The notes: generated by a model from the sequence alone, not told the origin. Positions 1 through 8,606 are shown, numbered from the stretch's first letter. The stretch is 64,000 nt of DNA from Nocardioides furvisabuli (GCF_021083185.1 NZ_JAIGQB010000003.1:124001-188000); one strand, 5' to 3'. Translations and numbers: made by a program.

Positions 1-1
1 G

Positions 2-1342
2 GTGGTCGAGCTCGGCCGGCGCTGGCGCGACACCGTGCCGCCCGCACTCGTGGCGGCCTGCCGCGAGCAGTCGGTCCCGCTGGTCGTGCTCACTCACGAG
101 ACCCGCTTCGCCGCGCTCACCCAGGCGATCGGCGAGCGCGTGGTCGACGTCCAGCTCGACGAGCTCGTCGAGGCGCAGCGCGTGCACGAGACCTTCACCG
201 AGCTGAGCTTCGCCCAGGCAGGACCAGCCGACATCCTCGACGCCGTGTGCCGGCTGACCGGCGGACCGGTCGTGCTGGAGAACGCCGAGCACCGCCCGCT
301 CGACTTCCTCACCGGAGCCGCCCCCTCGGCCGGGTTCCTCGACAACTGGCAGGCCAGGTCCTCGCGCGTCAGCATCGCCCGGCGCACCGGCTGGGACGAG
401 CGGCTCGGCTGGCTCGTCACCCGCCTCGGCAGCGACGACCGCGACTGGGGCCGGCTCGTGATCGCCTCCCCGCAGCGGCCCTCGCAGCGGCTGGTGGCCG
501 TCGCCGAGCGCGCGGCGGCAGCGTTGGCGCTGCACCGGTTGCACGACCGCGACCGCGACAACGTCGTACGCCGTGTCCACCTCGAGCTGGTGCAGGGCCT
601 CCGGAGCGACCCGGACGCCCCGGGACTCCTCGAGCGGTGCGAGGTGGCGGGCTTCCCCACGCGCCGTCGGCACTTCCTCGGCCTCGTCGCCCGCCCGCCG
701 CTGGCGAGCCGGGTGCAGGACGCCGGTGAGGTCGTCTCGGCGTTCGTCCGCGCCGCGCACGGCCTGCGGGTGCCCGCCCTGGTGTGCGAGGTGGACCGGG
801 AGGCACGGGTGCTGCTGTCGGTCCCGGCCACCTCCGACCCCGACGCCGCCGCCGACCGGATCGCCGCGCGGGTGCAGGCGTTCACGCCGCTGGTGGTGGC
901 CGCCGGCCGGCCCATCGACACCCTCGACGGCATCGACACGTCACTGCTCGAGGCCGGCCAGGTCGCCGACGCCGTCCCTGCTTCCGACGACGCCTCGCCG
1001 GTGGTCCACCGCCTCGCCGACCTGCACGTGCGGGGCCTGCTCGCCCTGCTCGGCGACGACGAGCGGATCCGGGTCTTCGCCGAGCGCGAGCTCCGGGCGC
1101 TGCGCGAGGCCGACGCGGGGCCCGTCGGGCGCGGCAGCCTGCTCCCGGCCCTGCGGGCGCTGCTGGAGCACCCCGCCAGCAAGACCGACGCCGCGGCGAG
1201 CCTGCACCTGTCGCGCGCAGCGTTCTACGACCGCCTCGCCAAGATCGAGCGCGTCCTCGGGATGGGCCTCGACGACCCCGAGGTGCGGCTGTCGCTGCAC
1301 CTCGCGCTGCTGGCCGACGATCTGTCGCGATCGCGCTCCTGA
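2..1342 (+). CDS. PucR-family transcriptional regulator, 5' truncated by the window edge
   Basis: The 446 visible residues match the PucR architecture: the end of an N-terminal PucR domain (about residues 1-60), a GGDEF-like central region, and a C-terminal PucR helix-turn-helix (about 390-425, with the motif LSRAAFYDRLAKIERVLG). The frame is open to the left edge, and the first residues (VVELGRRW) normally lie deep inside the PucR domain, so roughly 70-80 residues are missing. Family members control purine, amine or proline catabolism. The aldehyde dehydrogenase on the opposite strand nearby suggests control of amine or polyamine breakdown, which is inference. Confidence 0.88.
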   Translation: MVELGRRWRDTVPPALVAACREQSVPLVVLTHETRFAALTQAIGERVVDVQLDELVEAQRVHETFTELSFAQAGPADILDAVCRLTGGPVVLENAEHRPLDFLTGAAPSAGFLDNWQARSSRVSIARRTGWDERLGWLVTRLGSDDRDWGRLVIASPQRPSQRLVAVAERAAAALALHRLHDRDRDNVVRRVHLELVQGLRSDPDAPGLLERCEVAGFPTRRRHFLGLVARPPLASRVQDAGEVVSAFVRAAHGLRVPALVCEVDREARVLLSVPATSDPDAAADRIAARVQAFTPLVVAAGRPIDTLDGIDTSLLEAGQVADAVPASDDASPVVHRLADLHVRGLLALLGDDERIRVFAERELRALREADAGPVGRGSLLPALRALLEHPASKTDAAASLHLSRAAFYDRLAKIERVLGMGLDDPEVRLSLHLALLADDLSRSRS

Positions 1343-1394
1343 GCCGACACCACGTCCCTGCCGACGGCGTCCGCACGGGGGCAGGATCGTCGCC

Positions 1395-1730
1395 ATGCAG
1401 CGGATGTTGGACGTCGACGAGCCCTGCCGGCTGACGCCGGTCGAGCCCTCGACGGTCCTCGAGGGTGACCCGTACGCCGGCTCGCGGGCGCTCGCTGCCG
1501 TGGCCGGTGCGGAGGTCGGGGTCTGGGAGATGACGCCCGGCACCGCCACCGACGTCGAGGTCGACGAGGTCTTCGTCGTGCTGTCCGGGTCGGCGACCGT
1601 CGAGTTCGAGGACGGCACCGTGCTGGATCTCGGCCCCTCCTCCACCGTCCGCCTCCGCGCCGGCGACCGGACCACCTGGACGGTCCGCGAGACCCTGCGC
1701 AAGGTCTACTTCACGGGCATGGAGCCCTGA
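1395..1730 (+). CDS. small cupin-domain protein (DUF861-like)
   Basis: This 111-residue protein is a single beta-barrel cupin. The core has the EVDEVFVVLSGSATVEFEDG pattern and the later turn LGPSSTVRLRAGDRTTW, as in the DUF861 / ureidoglycine aminohydrolase-like cupins. The open frame extends much further upstream as a shadow of pucR; the ATG at 1395 is the first start beyond the pucR stop and gives a normal cupin length. It lies 52 nt downstream of pucR on the same strand and may be co-transcribed. Substrate unknown. DUF861 cupins are often next to amine dehydrogenases and oxidases. Confidence 0.8.
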   Translation: MQRMLDVDEPCRLTPVEPSTVLEGDPYAGSRALAAVAGAEVGVWEMTPGTATDVEVDEVFVVLSGSATVEFEDGTVLDLGPSSTVRLRAGDRTTWTVRETLRKVYFTGMEP

Positions 1731-1757
1731 GGCGGGACCTGCCTTCCCCTCTGTCGC

Positions 1758-1841
1758 GATCCCCGGATATCCGGGGAAAGTGGAGCCTCCCCCGCGAAGT
1801 TTCGGGGGTGAGGCTCCACTTTCCCCGGGTGACCGGGGATC
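1758..1841. repeat. intergenic palindromic repeat, family A copy 1
   Basis: An 84-bp nested palindrome lies between the convergent cupin and aldehyde dehydrogenase genes. The main 16-bp perfect arms are GGGGAAAGTGGAGCCT (1773-1788) and its complement (1811-1826), with an inner CCCCCG/CGGGGG pair. On the left is the 16-bp palindrome CCCCGGATATCCGGGG and on the right CCCCGGGTGACCGGGG, framed by GATC. A second copy in inverted orientation sits at 34731-34813. It could act as a bidirectional terminator, and its recurrence suggests a REP/MITE-like element. Confidence 0.85.
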
Positions 1842-1862
1842 CCTCAGCTCCGGCCGCCGCCC

Positions 1863-3353
1863 TCACAGGTCGAAGATCGTCGTGTGCCAGGGCTTGGCAG
1901 CCACACCGGTGATGTCCGCCATCACGTGCTTGACCTGGGTGTACTCCTCGAAGGAGTAGCTCGACATGTCCTTGCCGTAGCCCGAGGCCTTCATCCCGCC
2001 GTGCGGCATCTCGGAGATGATCGGGATGTGGTCGTTGACCCACACCGTGCCGGCGTCGATCTCCCGGGCGGCGCGCTGAGCGCGGTAGACGTCGCGGGTC
2101 CAGGCGGACGCGGCGAGCCCGAAGGGCACGTCGTTGGCCAGGCGGATCGCCTCGTCGTCGGAGTCGAAGGCCAGCACCGCCAGCACCGGGCCGAAGGTCT
2201 CCTCCTGCACGATCTCGCTGTCCTGGGCGGCCCCGACGAGGAGCGTGGGCTCGTAGTACGCGCCGGCGGCGAGGTCGCCGCCGGGCGCCCTGCCCCCCGT
2301 CACGGCTGTCGCGCCCGCGGCGACGGCCCGCTCGACCATCGCGGCGACCTTGTCGCGCTGCCGGAAGGACACGAGCGGCCCCTGGTCGGTCGTCTCGTCG
2401 GTCGGTGCACCGAGGCGTACGCGTGACATGAGGTCCGCCACGCCCTCGGCGAAGGCGTCGAGGCGCGAGCGGTGGACGTACGCCCGGGTCGCGGCCGTGC
2501 AGTCCTGGCCGGTGTTGATGAGGCTGGCGGCGACCGCACCACGGACCGCGGCGTCGAGGTCGGCGTCGTCGAAGACCACGAAGGGCGCCTTGCCGCCGAG
2601 CTCGAGGTGGAGGCGGGTGCCGTTGGCGGCGGCGAGGCCGGCGATGTGGCGGCCCACAGCGGTCGACCCGGTGAAGGACGTCATCGCGATCCCCGGGTGA
2701 GTCACCAGCGCCTCACCGGTGAGCGGTCCCGGACCGTTGACCACGTTGACGACACCCGCCGGGACGCCGACGGCGGCGCACGCCTCGGCCAGCATCAGCG
2801 TCGTGAGCGGGGTGTTCTCCGCGGCCTTCAGCACGATCGTGTTGCCCGCCGCGATCGCGGGCAGGACCTTCCACATCGCCATCTGGAGGGGGTAGTTCCA
2901 GGGCGCGATCGAGCCGACGACCCCGATCGGCTGGCGCCGGATCGTCGAGGTGTGGTCGGCGGAGTACTCCCCCGACGCGTGCCCGTCGAGGCGGCGGGCG
3001 GCACCGGCGAAGAAGGCCACGTTGTCGATCGAGCCGGGCACGTCGAACTCCCGGCTGAGCCGGATCGGCTTGCCCGTCTGCGCTGTCTCGGCCTGCGCCA
3101 GCTCCTCGGCCATGCCCTCGAGGTGCGCGGCGAGGGCGACCAGCGCGGCGGAGCGCTCGGCGGGCGTGGCGCGCGACCACTCGGCGTACGCCGTCGCTGC
3201 CGCCGCGACCGCGGCGTCGACCTGGGCCGGCTCGTCGGCGGCGTAGCGCCAGATCACCTCCCCGGTCGAGGGGTCGATGACCGACTGCTCCGGCCCGGTG
3301 CCGGTGCCGGCGACGCTGCCGATGATGTTGCTCGTGCTGGGCTGGGTGGTCAC
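1863..3353 (-). CDS. NAD-dependent aldehyde dehydrogenase, gamma-aminobutyraldehyde dehydrogenase type
   Basis: A full-length 496-residue ALDH. Visible landmarks are PWNYP (oxyanion Asn153), LKAAE (Lys176, NAD binding), FTGST (227-231), ELGGK with general base Glu251, catalytic Cys285 in GQDCTAATR, and EETFGPV. The GQDC context and overall sequence resemble PatD/YdcW gamma-aminobutyraldehyde (1-pyrroline) dehydrogenases of putrescine breakdown to GABA. GTG start at 3353. It runs convergently to the cupin and is near pucR, whose family often regulates such genes. Exact substrate cannot be read from sequence. Confidence 0.9.
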   Translation of the reverse strand: MTTQPSTSNIIGSVAGTGTGPEQSVIDPSTGEVIWRYAADEPAQVDAAVAAAATAYAEWSRATPAERSAALVALAAHLEGMAEELAQAETAQTGKPIRLSREFDVPGSIDNVAFFAGAARRLDGHASGEYSADHTSTIRRQPIGVVGSIAPWNYPLQMAMWKVLPAIAAGNTIVLKAAENTPLTTLMLAEACAAVGVPAGVVNVVNGPGPLTGEALVTHPGIAMTSFTGSTAVGRHIAGLAAANGTRLHLELGGKAPFVVFDDADLDAAVRGAVAASLINTGQDCTAATRAYVHRSRLDAFAEGVADLMSRVRLGAPTDETTDQGPLVSFRQRDKVAAMVERAVAAGATAVTGGRAPGGDLAAGAYYEPTLLVGAAQDSEIVQEETFGPVLAVLAFDSDDEAIRLANDVPFGLAASAWTRDVYRAQRAAREIDAGTVWVNDHIPIISEMPHGGMKASGYGKDMSSYSFEEYTQVKHVMADITGVAAKPWHTTIFDL

Positions 3354-3388
3354 GGTGCGCTCCTCGGGTCCGGTCGGGCCGCACCCAT

Positions 3389-3406
3389 CCTCGCCCCCGG
3401 GCGAGG
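3389..3406 (-). terminator. GC-rich hairpin downstream of the YjdF-like gene
   Basis: Perfect 8-bp arms CCTCGCCC/GGGCGAGG with a 2-nt loop lie 56 nt beyond the stop of the membrane protein gene and before the aldehyde dehydrogenase start. There is no clear U-tract, as is common in high-GC actinobacteria. Confidence 0.45.
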
Positions 3407-3462
3407 GGCGCGGCGACCGACGGTACGTCGGGATCGTCGTGCCGGCACGCCGGATCGTCGGC

Positions 3463-4089
3463 TCAGCGCAGCGGGTGGGGGTGCACCAGGTACCCGCGCC
3501 GCCACGCGCGGTGGATGACGACGGCGGCGACGACGGCGCCGGCGGTGCCGAGGGCGAGGTCGCCGAGGGTGTCGGCGTAGGCGAACTCCCGCTCGGTCGA
3601 GCGGCTGATGAAGGCGAAGAACTCCGCCACCTCCCAGGCGATCGCCACCGTGGCCCCGAAGGCGAGGCAGCGCTCGAGGACGCGGCCGAAGCCGACGTCG
3701 CGGGGCAGCGTCAACAGCACGAACGCCGCGGCGAGGAGGCCGGTGTTGACGAAGTGCATCCAGTCGTCGAACCACACGACGGTGTCGTAGAGGTCCATCC
3801 GGTTGCCGAGGATGTCGGAGAAGCAGGTGATCGTGATGAGCAGGTCGGGCAGCCACGGGAACGACGTCCGGTCGCGCCACAGCGTCCACCACAGCACCGG
3901 GATCGTGAAGGACACGAGCGGGTAGCCGATGGCCCGCATGCCGGCGGCCTTGTCACGCAGGTTGGCCTGGTCGGGATAGACCACCGCGAAGACGAGGAGC
4001 AGCACGAGCGCGCCCTTCGCCAGCACGTTGGCGCTCCTGGCCAGCGTGGGCGTGGCGGGATGCTCGATCACTGCCTCGGACACGTGCAC
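3463..4089 (-). CDS. YjdF/DUF2238-like integral membrane protein
   Basis: A 208-residue membrane protein with about five hydrophobic segments. It carries the hallmark DDWMHF (108-113), WEVAEFF (152-158) and DTLGDLALGTAGA (173-185) blocks of the DUF2238/YjdF family, whose function is not established. The acidic and histidine residues inside membrane segments hint at metal or proton handling (inference). ATG start; monocistronic by spacing, with a hairpin downstream. The metal-efflux operon lies just upstream on the same strand, 48 nt away. Confidence 0.8.
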   Translation of the reverse strand: MHVSEAVIEHPATPTLARSANVLAKGALVLLLVFAVVYPDQANLRDKAAGMRAIGYPLVSFTIPVLWWTLWRDRTSFPWLPDLLITITCFSDILGNRMDLYDTVVWFDDWMHFVNTGLLAAAFVLLTLPRDVGFGRVLERCLAFGATVAIAWEVAEFFAFISRSTEREFAYADTLGDLALGTAGAVVAAVVIHRAWRRGYLVHPHPLR

Positions 4090-4137
4090 CTCGTCTCGTG
4101 GCGCCGTGCGGACCGGGCGCGTACGCCGCCCAGTGTC

Positions 4138-5040
4138 TCACCACGTCGCCTCGTGGCACTCCCGGGCGGGCGTGACCTCCACCTGGAGGGTCGCGTGGTC
4201 GATCCCGTGGCCCTCGCGCAGCGTCGCCCGGGCCGCGCCCAGCACGACCTGCGAGTCGGCGCCGACACGGAGCACGAGGTGGGCGGTGGCGACGTTCATC
4301 CCCGACGTCAGCGTCCAGGCATGCAGGTCGTGCACCTGCGCCACGCCGGGCACCTGCTCGAGGTCGCGCACCACCGCCGCGAGGTCCACGTCGTGGGGTG
4401 CGTGCTGTCCCAGGACGGCCAGCACCTCCCGGCCGAGGACGACCGCGCGCACCGCGACGAACCCGCCGATGGCGAGCGCGACCAGGGTGTCGGCGCTGGT
4501 CGAGCCGGTCAGCGCCACGAGCACGCCGGCCAGCACCACCCCGACGCTGCCGGCGGTGTCGGCCACCACCTCGAGGTAGGCGCCGCGCACGTTGATCGAC
4601 TCCCGGGACCCGCCGCGCAGCAGCGCCAGGCAGACGACGTTGACGACCAGCCCGAGGGAGCCGACGACCAGCATCGGGCCGGAGGACACCTCGACCGCCT
4701 CGCCGGCACGGCGTACGGCCTCGACGACGACGTACGCCGCCATGCCGAGCATCAGCAGCACCGTGAAGCCGGAGGCGAAGACCTCGGCGCGGTAGGAGCC
4801 GTACGTGCGGCGACCGGTGTCGTCCCGGCGCGTGGCGATCTTCGTGGCCACCAGGGCCGCGCCGAGCGCCACCACGTCGGCAGCCATGTGGCCGGCGTCG
4901 GAGAGCAGGGCCAGCGAGCCGCTGAGGAGACCGGCGACCAGCTCGACGAGGAAGAAGGTCCCGACGAGGCCGAAGGCGACGGCGAGCCGCCATCTGTGCC
5001 GGGCGCCGGCGTGGCCGTGCCCGTGGCCTGCGCCCGTCAC
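4138..5040 (-). CDS. cation diffusion facilitator (CzcD/ZitB type)
   Basis: A 300-residue CDF transporter that exports divalent metals (Zn, Cd, Co) in exchange for protons. It starts with a His-rich leader (GHGHGHAGARH), has the TM2 site SDAGHMAAD (Asp48, His51, Asp55), six predicted membrane helices, and a cytoplasmic ferredoxin-like tail ending in the HDLHAWTLTSG block. In TM5 the position usually occupied by His four residues before the conserved Asp is Glu (LEVVAD), seen in many actinobacterial CDFs. Start GTG at 5040 overlaps the upstream gene's stop as GTGA, implying translational coupling. Confidence 0.9.
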   Translation of the reverse strand: MTGAGHGHGHAGARHRWRLAVAFGLVGTFFLVELVAGLLSGSLALLSDAGHMAADVVALGAALVATKIATRRDDTGRRTYGSYRAEVFASGFTVLLMLGMAAYVVVEAVRRAGEAVEVSSGPMLVVGSLGLVVNVVCLALLRGGSRESINVRGAYLEVVADTAGSVGVVLAGVLVALTGSTSADTLVALAIGGFVAVRAVVLGREVLAVLGQHAPHDVDLAAVVRDLEQVPGVAQVHDLHAWTLTSGMNVATAHLVLRVGADSQVVLGAARATLREGHGIDHATLQVEVTPARECHEATW

Positions 5041-5681
5041 GATCCTCCGTCGGAACGGGCGGGCGCGCAACAGTCCTCGCCGCGCCATGCCTCGAGGCCC
5101 TCCCGGGCGGCGACGTAGGCGATGACGAGCCCGGCGAGCGGGTCCGCCCACGACCACCCCAGCGTCGCGTTGAGCACCAGGCCGACCAGCAGGACGGCGG
5201 AGAGGTAGGTGCACAACAGCGTCTGGGTCGAGTCGGCCACGACCGCGTGCGACCCGAGCGCGCGGCCGGTGCGTCGCTGCGCCCACGACAGGAACGGCAT
5301 GACCACCAGCGAGGCGGCGGCCAGCGCGATGCCGACCGGGGAGGCGTCCGGGGAGTGGCCGCTGACCAGGGCGCGGACGGACTCGACGCCGACGTACGCC
5401 GCCAGCGCGAAGAACGAGACCGCCATCAGCCGCAGCGCCGTGCGCTCGCGCGACTCGGGCAGCGGGTGGCGGAACTGCCAGAGGATGACCAGCCCGCTGG
5501 ACACCTCCACCAGGGAGTCCAGTCCGAAGCCCACGAGCGCGACGGATCCGGCGACAAGGCCGGCCGTCACGGCGATCACTGCCTCGACGAGGTTGTAGGA
5601 CACCGAGGCCGCCGCGAGCAGCTGCGCGCGACGTCCCAGCCGGCGTCGCTCGTCGACGTCGCGGACGGACGAGGCGGTCAC
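5037..5681 (-). CDS. CDF-family cation transporter, transmembrane domain only
   Basis: 214 residues covering only the CDF membrane domain (VGFGLDSLVEVSSGLV metal-site helix; VVADSTQTLLCTYLSA second site) without the usual cytoplasmic C-terminal domain. It ends in a CC-containing tail (GEDCCAPARSDG) that could bind soft metals. It overlaps both neighbours by GTGA junctions, so sensor, short CDF and full CDF form one translationally coupled operon. Likely Cd/Zn/Pb efflux given the CmtR-like regulator (inference). Confidence 0.87.
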   Translation of the reverse strand: MTASSVRDVDERRRLGRRAQLLAAASVSYNLVEAVIAVTAGLVAGSVALVGFGLDSLVEVSSGLVILWQFRHPLPESRERTALRLMAVSFFALAAYVGVESVRALVSGHSPDASPVGIALAAASLVVMPFLSWAQRRTGRALGSHAVVADSTQTLLCTYLSAVLLVGLVLNATLGWSWADPLAGLVIAYVAAREGLEAWRGEDCCAPARSDGGS

Positions 5682-6064
5682 GACGCCTCACCGGGGAGCG
5701 AGTCGGCGCCGTAGGTCGGGCACAGCGTGACCGCGTCCCCGGTCAGGGCGAGCAGCCTCTCGGCCGCTGCGAGGAGGTCCATCACCGTGTCGGGGTGGTT
5801 GAGCGACCACATCGAGGCCCGCCCCTCGGGTCGGGACGCGACCAGCCCGCACTCCTTGAGACAGGCCAGGTGCTGGGAGACGGTGCTCTGGGCGAGGCCC
5901 AGGTGCGCGGTGAGGTCGACGACGCGGTGCTCGCCCAGGGCGAGGTGGCGCACGATCGAGAGTCGCGACGTGTCGGAGAACCCGTGGAAGAGGCACGCCG
6001 CAGCCGTGAGGCCGGCCGCCCCCTCGACGTCCGGAGGAGCGGCATCCATCGCTTTCATCGTCAT
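5678..6064 (-). CDS. ArsR/SmtB-family metal sensor, CmtR-like
   Basis: A 128-residue winged-helix repressor: recognition region LGLAQSTVSQHLACLKECGLV at 55-75. The cysteine pattern matches CmtR, the Cd(II)/Pb(II) sensor of Mycobacterium: Cys68 and Cys72 in the recognition helix (CLKEC) and Cys115 near the C-terminus correspond to CmtR Cys57, Cys61 and Cys102. It heads the CDF efflux operon and presumably represses it until metal binds. ATG 6064 is 6 nt from a TATCAT box, so the transcript is probably leaderless and the repressor would bind around the start itself. Confidence 0.88.
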   Translation of the reverse strand: MTMKAMDAAPPDVEGAAGLTAAACLFHGFSDTSRLSIVRHLALGEHRVVDLTAHLGLAQSTVSQHLACLKECGLVASRPEGRASMWSLNHPDTVMDLLAAAERLLALTGDAVTLCPTYGADSLPGEAS

Positions 6065-6076
6065 GTGCCGATGATA
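6065..6076 (-). promoter_or_regulatory. -10 box and leaderless start for the metal-sensor operon
   Basis: TATCAT (6071-6076 on the minus strand) stands 6 nt before the ATG at 6064. TCAT and ATGA flank it as a short inverted repeat (TCATCGGCACATGA), a candidate operator core. Confidence 0.6.
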
Positions 6077-6146
6077 GGGCCTCGACCAGCGCCCGGTCGA
6101 GCCGGCCCACGACCGTCCTGCGCGGCGCGGCGACGAGCACGTGACC

Positions 6147-6158
6147 TAGCCTGCGCGG
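6147..6158 (+). promoter_or_regulatory. -10 box and leaderless start for the MFS gene
   Basis: TAGCCT at 6147-6152 is followed by 6 nt and the GTG start at 6159. No Shine-Dalgarno sequence is present. Confidence 0.6.
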
Positions 6159-7424
6159 GTGGAGAGGCGGCTGCTGGCGGACACCCGCCCGCTCGCGAAC
6201 CCGCACTTCCGCCGTCTCTGGCGGGCCAACATCATCACCGTCATCGGTGCCCAGCTCACGGTCGTCGCGGTCCCCGCGCAGATCTACGCGATGACCGGGT
6301 CGTCGGCCTACGTCGGGCTGACCGGCGTGTTCGGACTGGTGCCGCTGGTCGTCTTCGGCCTGTGGGGTGGTGCGCTCGCCGATGTCTTCGACCGCCGCAC
6401 GCTGCTGGTCATCACGACGGTCGGCCTGATCCTCACGAGCCTCGGCTTCTGGATGCAGGCGGCCGCCGGCACCGAGGACGTGTGGCTGCTGCTGTCCCTC
6501 TTTGCGGTGCAGCAGGCGTTCTTCGCGGTCAACCAGCCCACCCGGTCGGCGCTGCTGCCACGACTGCTCGACCAGGAGCTCCTGCCGGCGGCCAACTCGC
6601 TCAACATGACCGTCATGCAGGCCGGCGGGATCGCCGGTCCGCTCGTCGGCGGGGCGCTCATCCCGCTGGTGGGCTTCTCCTGGCTCTACCTGATCGACAC
6701 GATCGCTCTGCTCGCGACCCTCGGCGCCGTCGTACGCCTCCCGCCGCTGCCGGTGACGGGCGTGACGAAGACACCGGGGATCCGCGCCGTCGTCGACGGT
6801 TTCCGCTACCTGCGGACCCAGCCGGTGCTGATGATGTCGTTCGTCGTGGACATCATCGCGATGGTCTTCGGGATGCCGCGGGCGCTCTTCCCGGAGATGG
6901 CCGACGTCGACTTCGGCGGGCCCAGCGAGGGCGGCCTGGCCTTCGCGCTGCTCTTCGCCGCGATCCCTGCGGGCGCGGTCGTCGGCGGCGTGCTCTCGGG
7001 CTGGGTGTCACGGGTGGAGCGCCAGGGCCTCGCGGTGATCGTGGCGATCCTGGTCTGGGGCGTGGCGATGATCGGCTTCGGCGTGGCGGCGATGCTCGCT
7101 CCCTTCGCACCCGCGCTGATGCTCGGCGTCGCCGTGCTGATGCTGGCGATCGGCGGCGCCGCCGACATGGCGTCCGCGGCCTTCCGCACCTCGATGCTCC
7201 AGTCGGCAGCCGCCGATGAGGTCCGCGGTCGGCTCCAGGGCATCTTCATCGTCGTGGTCGCCGGCGGCCCCCGGGTTGCCGACGTGGCCCACGGCGCCAC
7301 CGCGGCAGCCACCGGGGCCGCGGTCGCCGCGGCCGGCGGCGGCGTACTGGTCGTGGTCTTCACCGTCCTCGCCGCCATCGCGGTGCCCGCCTTCGTGCGC
7401 TACCGGGTGACGCGGGTGGGGTGA
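6159..7424 (+). CDS. MFS transporter, EntS-like (MFS_3)
   Basis: A 421-residue, 12-helix major facilitator of the enterobactin-exporter-like group. The loop 2-3 signature appears as GGALADVFDRRTLLV (about 70-84), with NQPTRSALLPRLL and LNMTVMQAGGIAGPLVGG blocks typical of this subfamily. Expected role: drug or siderophore efflux across the cytoplasmic membrane; substrate not readable. The GTG start at 6159 is chosen because of its -10 box and because it directly begins the conserved N-terminus. Divergent from the metal-efflux operon. Confidence 0.88.
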   Translation: MERRLLADTRPLANPHFRRLWRANIITVIGAQLTVVAVPAQIYAMTGSSAYVGLTGVFGLVPLVVFGLWGGALADVFDRRTLLVITTVGLILTSLGFWMQAAAGTEDVWLLLSLFAVQQAFFAVNQPTRSALLPRLLDQELLPAANSLNMTVMQAGGIAGPLVGGALIPLVGFSWLYLIDTIALLATLGAVVRLPPLPVTGVTKTPGIRAVVDGFRYLRTQPVLMMSFVVDIIAMVFGMPRALFPEMADVDFGGPSEGGLAFALLFAAIPAGAVVGGVLSGWVSRVERQGLAVIVAILVWGVAMIGFGVAAMLAPFAPALMLGVAVLMLAIGGAADMASAAFRTSMLQSAAADEVRGRLQGIFIVVVAGGPRVADVAHGATAAATGAAVAAAGGGVLVVVFTVLAAIAVPAFVRYRVTRVG

Positions 7425-7503
7425 GCCTCCGGGGTGCGGCGTACGCCCTGCCGGAGGTTGTCAGGCTCTCCCACGGGTTGTCAGGGCGTGCAGAGGCCGA
7501 CAA

Positions 7504-7539
7504 CCTGGGGGATCCCCGGCCAGCCGGGGATCCCCCAGG
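7504..7539. terminator. perfect hairpin between convergent genes, related to repeat family A
   Basis: Perfect 16-bp arms (CCTGGGGGATCCCCGG) with a CCAG loop lie between the MFS and aldo/keto reductase stops; likely a bidirectional terminator. The GGGATCCCCGG segment is shared with the flank of repeat family A. An outer pair AGGTTGTC (7455-7462) / GACAACCT (7499-7506) could extend the structure. Confidence 0.75.
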
Positions 7540-7557
7540 ACCACGAGCACCGAGGCC

Positions 7558-8568
7558 TCAGGCCACGCGGCCCTTCGGCGCACCCTCGGCCGTCTTGCCC
7601 GGGTCGCTGATCACGACCGAGCCGAGGGCGTCGTCGATGCGCTTCATCACGTCGGCGTCGAGCTTCACCCCGGCGGCCTTGACGTTGTCGGCCACCTGCT
7701 CGGGGCGCGAGGCGCCGACGAGCGCGGCGGCGACGTTGTCGTTCTGCAGCACCCAGGCGATGGAGAGCTGGGCCATCGTGAGGCCGCAGTCCTCGGCGAT
7801 CGGCTTGAGGTCCTGCACCGCGGACAGGGTGTCGTCGTTCATGAAGCGGCTGATCATGTCGGCGCCGCCCTTGTCGTCGGTGGCGCGCGAACCCTCGGGC
7901 AGCGGCTGGCCGGGGACGTACTTGCCGGACAGGACGCCCTGCGCCATCGGGCTCCACACGATCTGCGAGACACCGAGCTCGGCGGAGGTCGGCACGACCT
8001 CGCCCTCGATCACCCGCCAGAGCATGGAGTACTGGGGCTGGCTGGAGATCAGCTGGAAGCCGAGCTCCTTCGACAGCTCCACGCCGGCGCGGATCTGGTC
8101 GGCGGTCCACTCGCTGACGCCGATGTAGAGCGCCTTGCCCTGGCGCACGATGTCGGCGAAGGCCTGCATCGTCTCCTCGAGCGGCGTCTCGGTGTCGTAG
8201 CGGTGGGCCTGGTAGAGGTCGACGTAGTCGGTCTGCAGCCGCTCGAGCGAGCCGTTGATCGACTCCATGACGTGCTTGCGCGACAGACCTGTGTCGTTCT
8301 TGCCGCCGGGGCCGGTGGGCCAGTAGACCTTCGTGAAGATCTCCAGCGACTCGCGACGCTCACCCTTCAGCGCCTCGCCGAGCACGGTCTCCGCCGCGGT
8401 GTTGGCATAGACGTCGGCGGTGTCGAACGTCGAGATGCCCTCGTCGAGCGCGGCGCGCACGCACTGCGTGGCGACGTCGTTCTCGACCTGGGACCCGTGG
8501 GTGAGCCAGTTGCCGTAGGTGATCTCAGAGATCTTCAGTCCGCTGTTGCCGAGGTATCGAAACTCCAT
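7558..8568 (-). CDS. aldo/keto reductase, Kv-beta / YghZ type
   Basis: 336-residue NADPH-dependent (beta/alpha)8 reductase of carbonyl compounds. The catalytic tetrad is visible as Asp49, Tyr54 (FDTADVYAN), Lys80 (FTKVYWP) and His122 (YQAHRYD). The start MEFRYLGNSGLKIS and the SQPQYSMLWR segment place it with the Kv-beta-like AKR6/AKR14 groups. Physiological substrate is unknown; methylglyoxal-type detoxification is common in the family. ATG 8568 lies 6 nt behind a TAGTGT box. Confidence 0.92.
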   Translation of the reverse strand: MEFRYLGNSGLKISEITYGNWLTHGSQVENDVATQCVRAALDEGISTFDTADVYANTAAETVLGEALKGERRESLEIFTKVYWPTGPGGKNDTGLSRKHVMESINGSLERLQTDYVDLYQAHRYDTETPLEETMQAFADIVRQGKALYIGVSEWTADQIRAGVELSKELGFQLISSQPQYSMLWRVIEGEVVPTSAELGVSQIVWSPMAQGVLSGKYVPGQPLPEGSRATDDKGGADMISRFMNDDTLSAVQDLKPIAEDCGLTMAQLSIAWVLQNDNVAAALVGASRPEQVADNVKAAGVKLDADVMKRIDDALGSVVISDPGKTAEGAPKGRVA

Positions 8569-8580
8569 TCCTCGACACTA
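8569..8580 (-). promoter_or_regulatory. -10 box and leaderless start for the aldo/keto reductase
   Basis: TAGTGT (8575-8580, minus strand) is followed by CGAGGA and the ATG at 8568. Confidence 0.55.
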
Positions 8581-8606
8581 GCGGGGCACCCGGAAGGGCG
8601 GTCTGG

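Noticed and set aside
573..1394. Upstream extension of the cupin frame
   Set aside because: Lies inside pucR in another frame and lacks cupin similarity.
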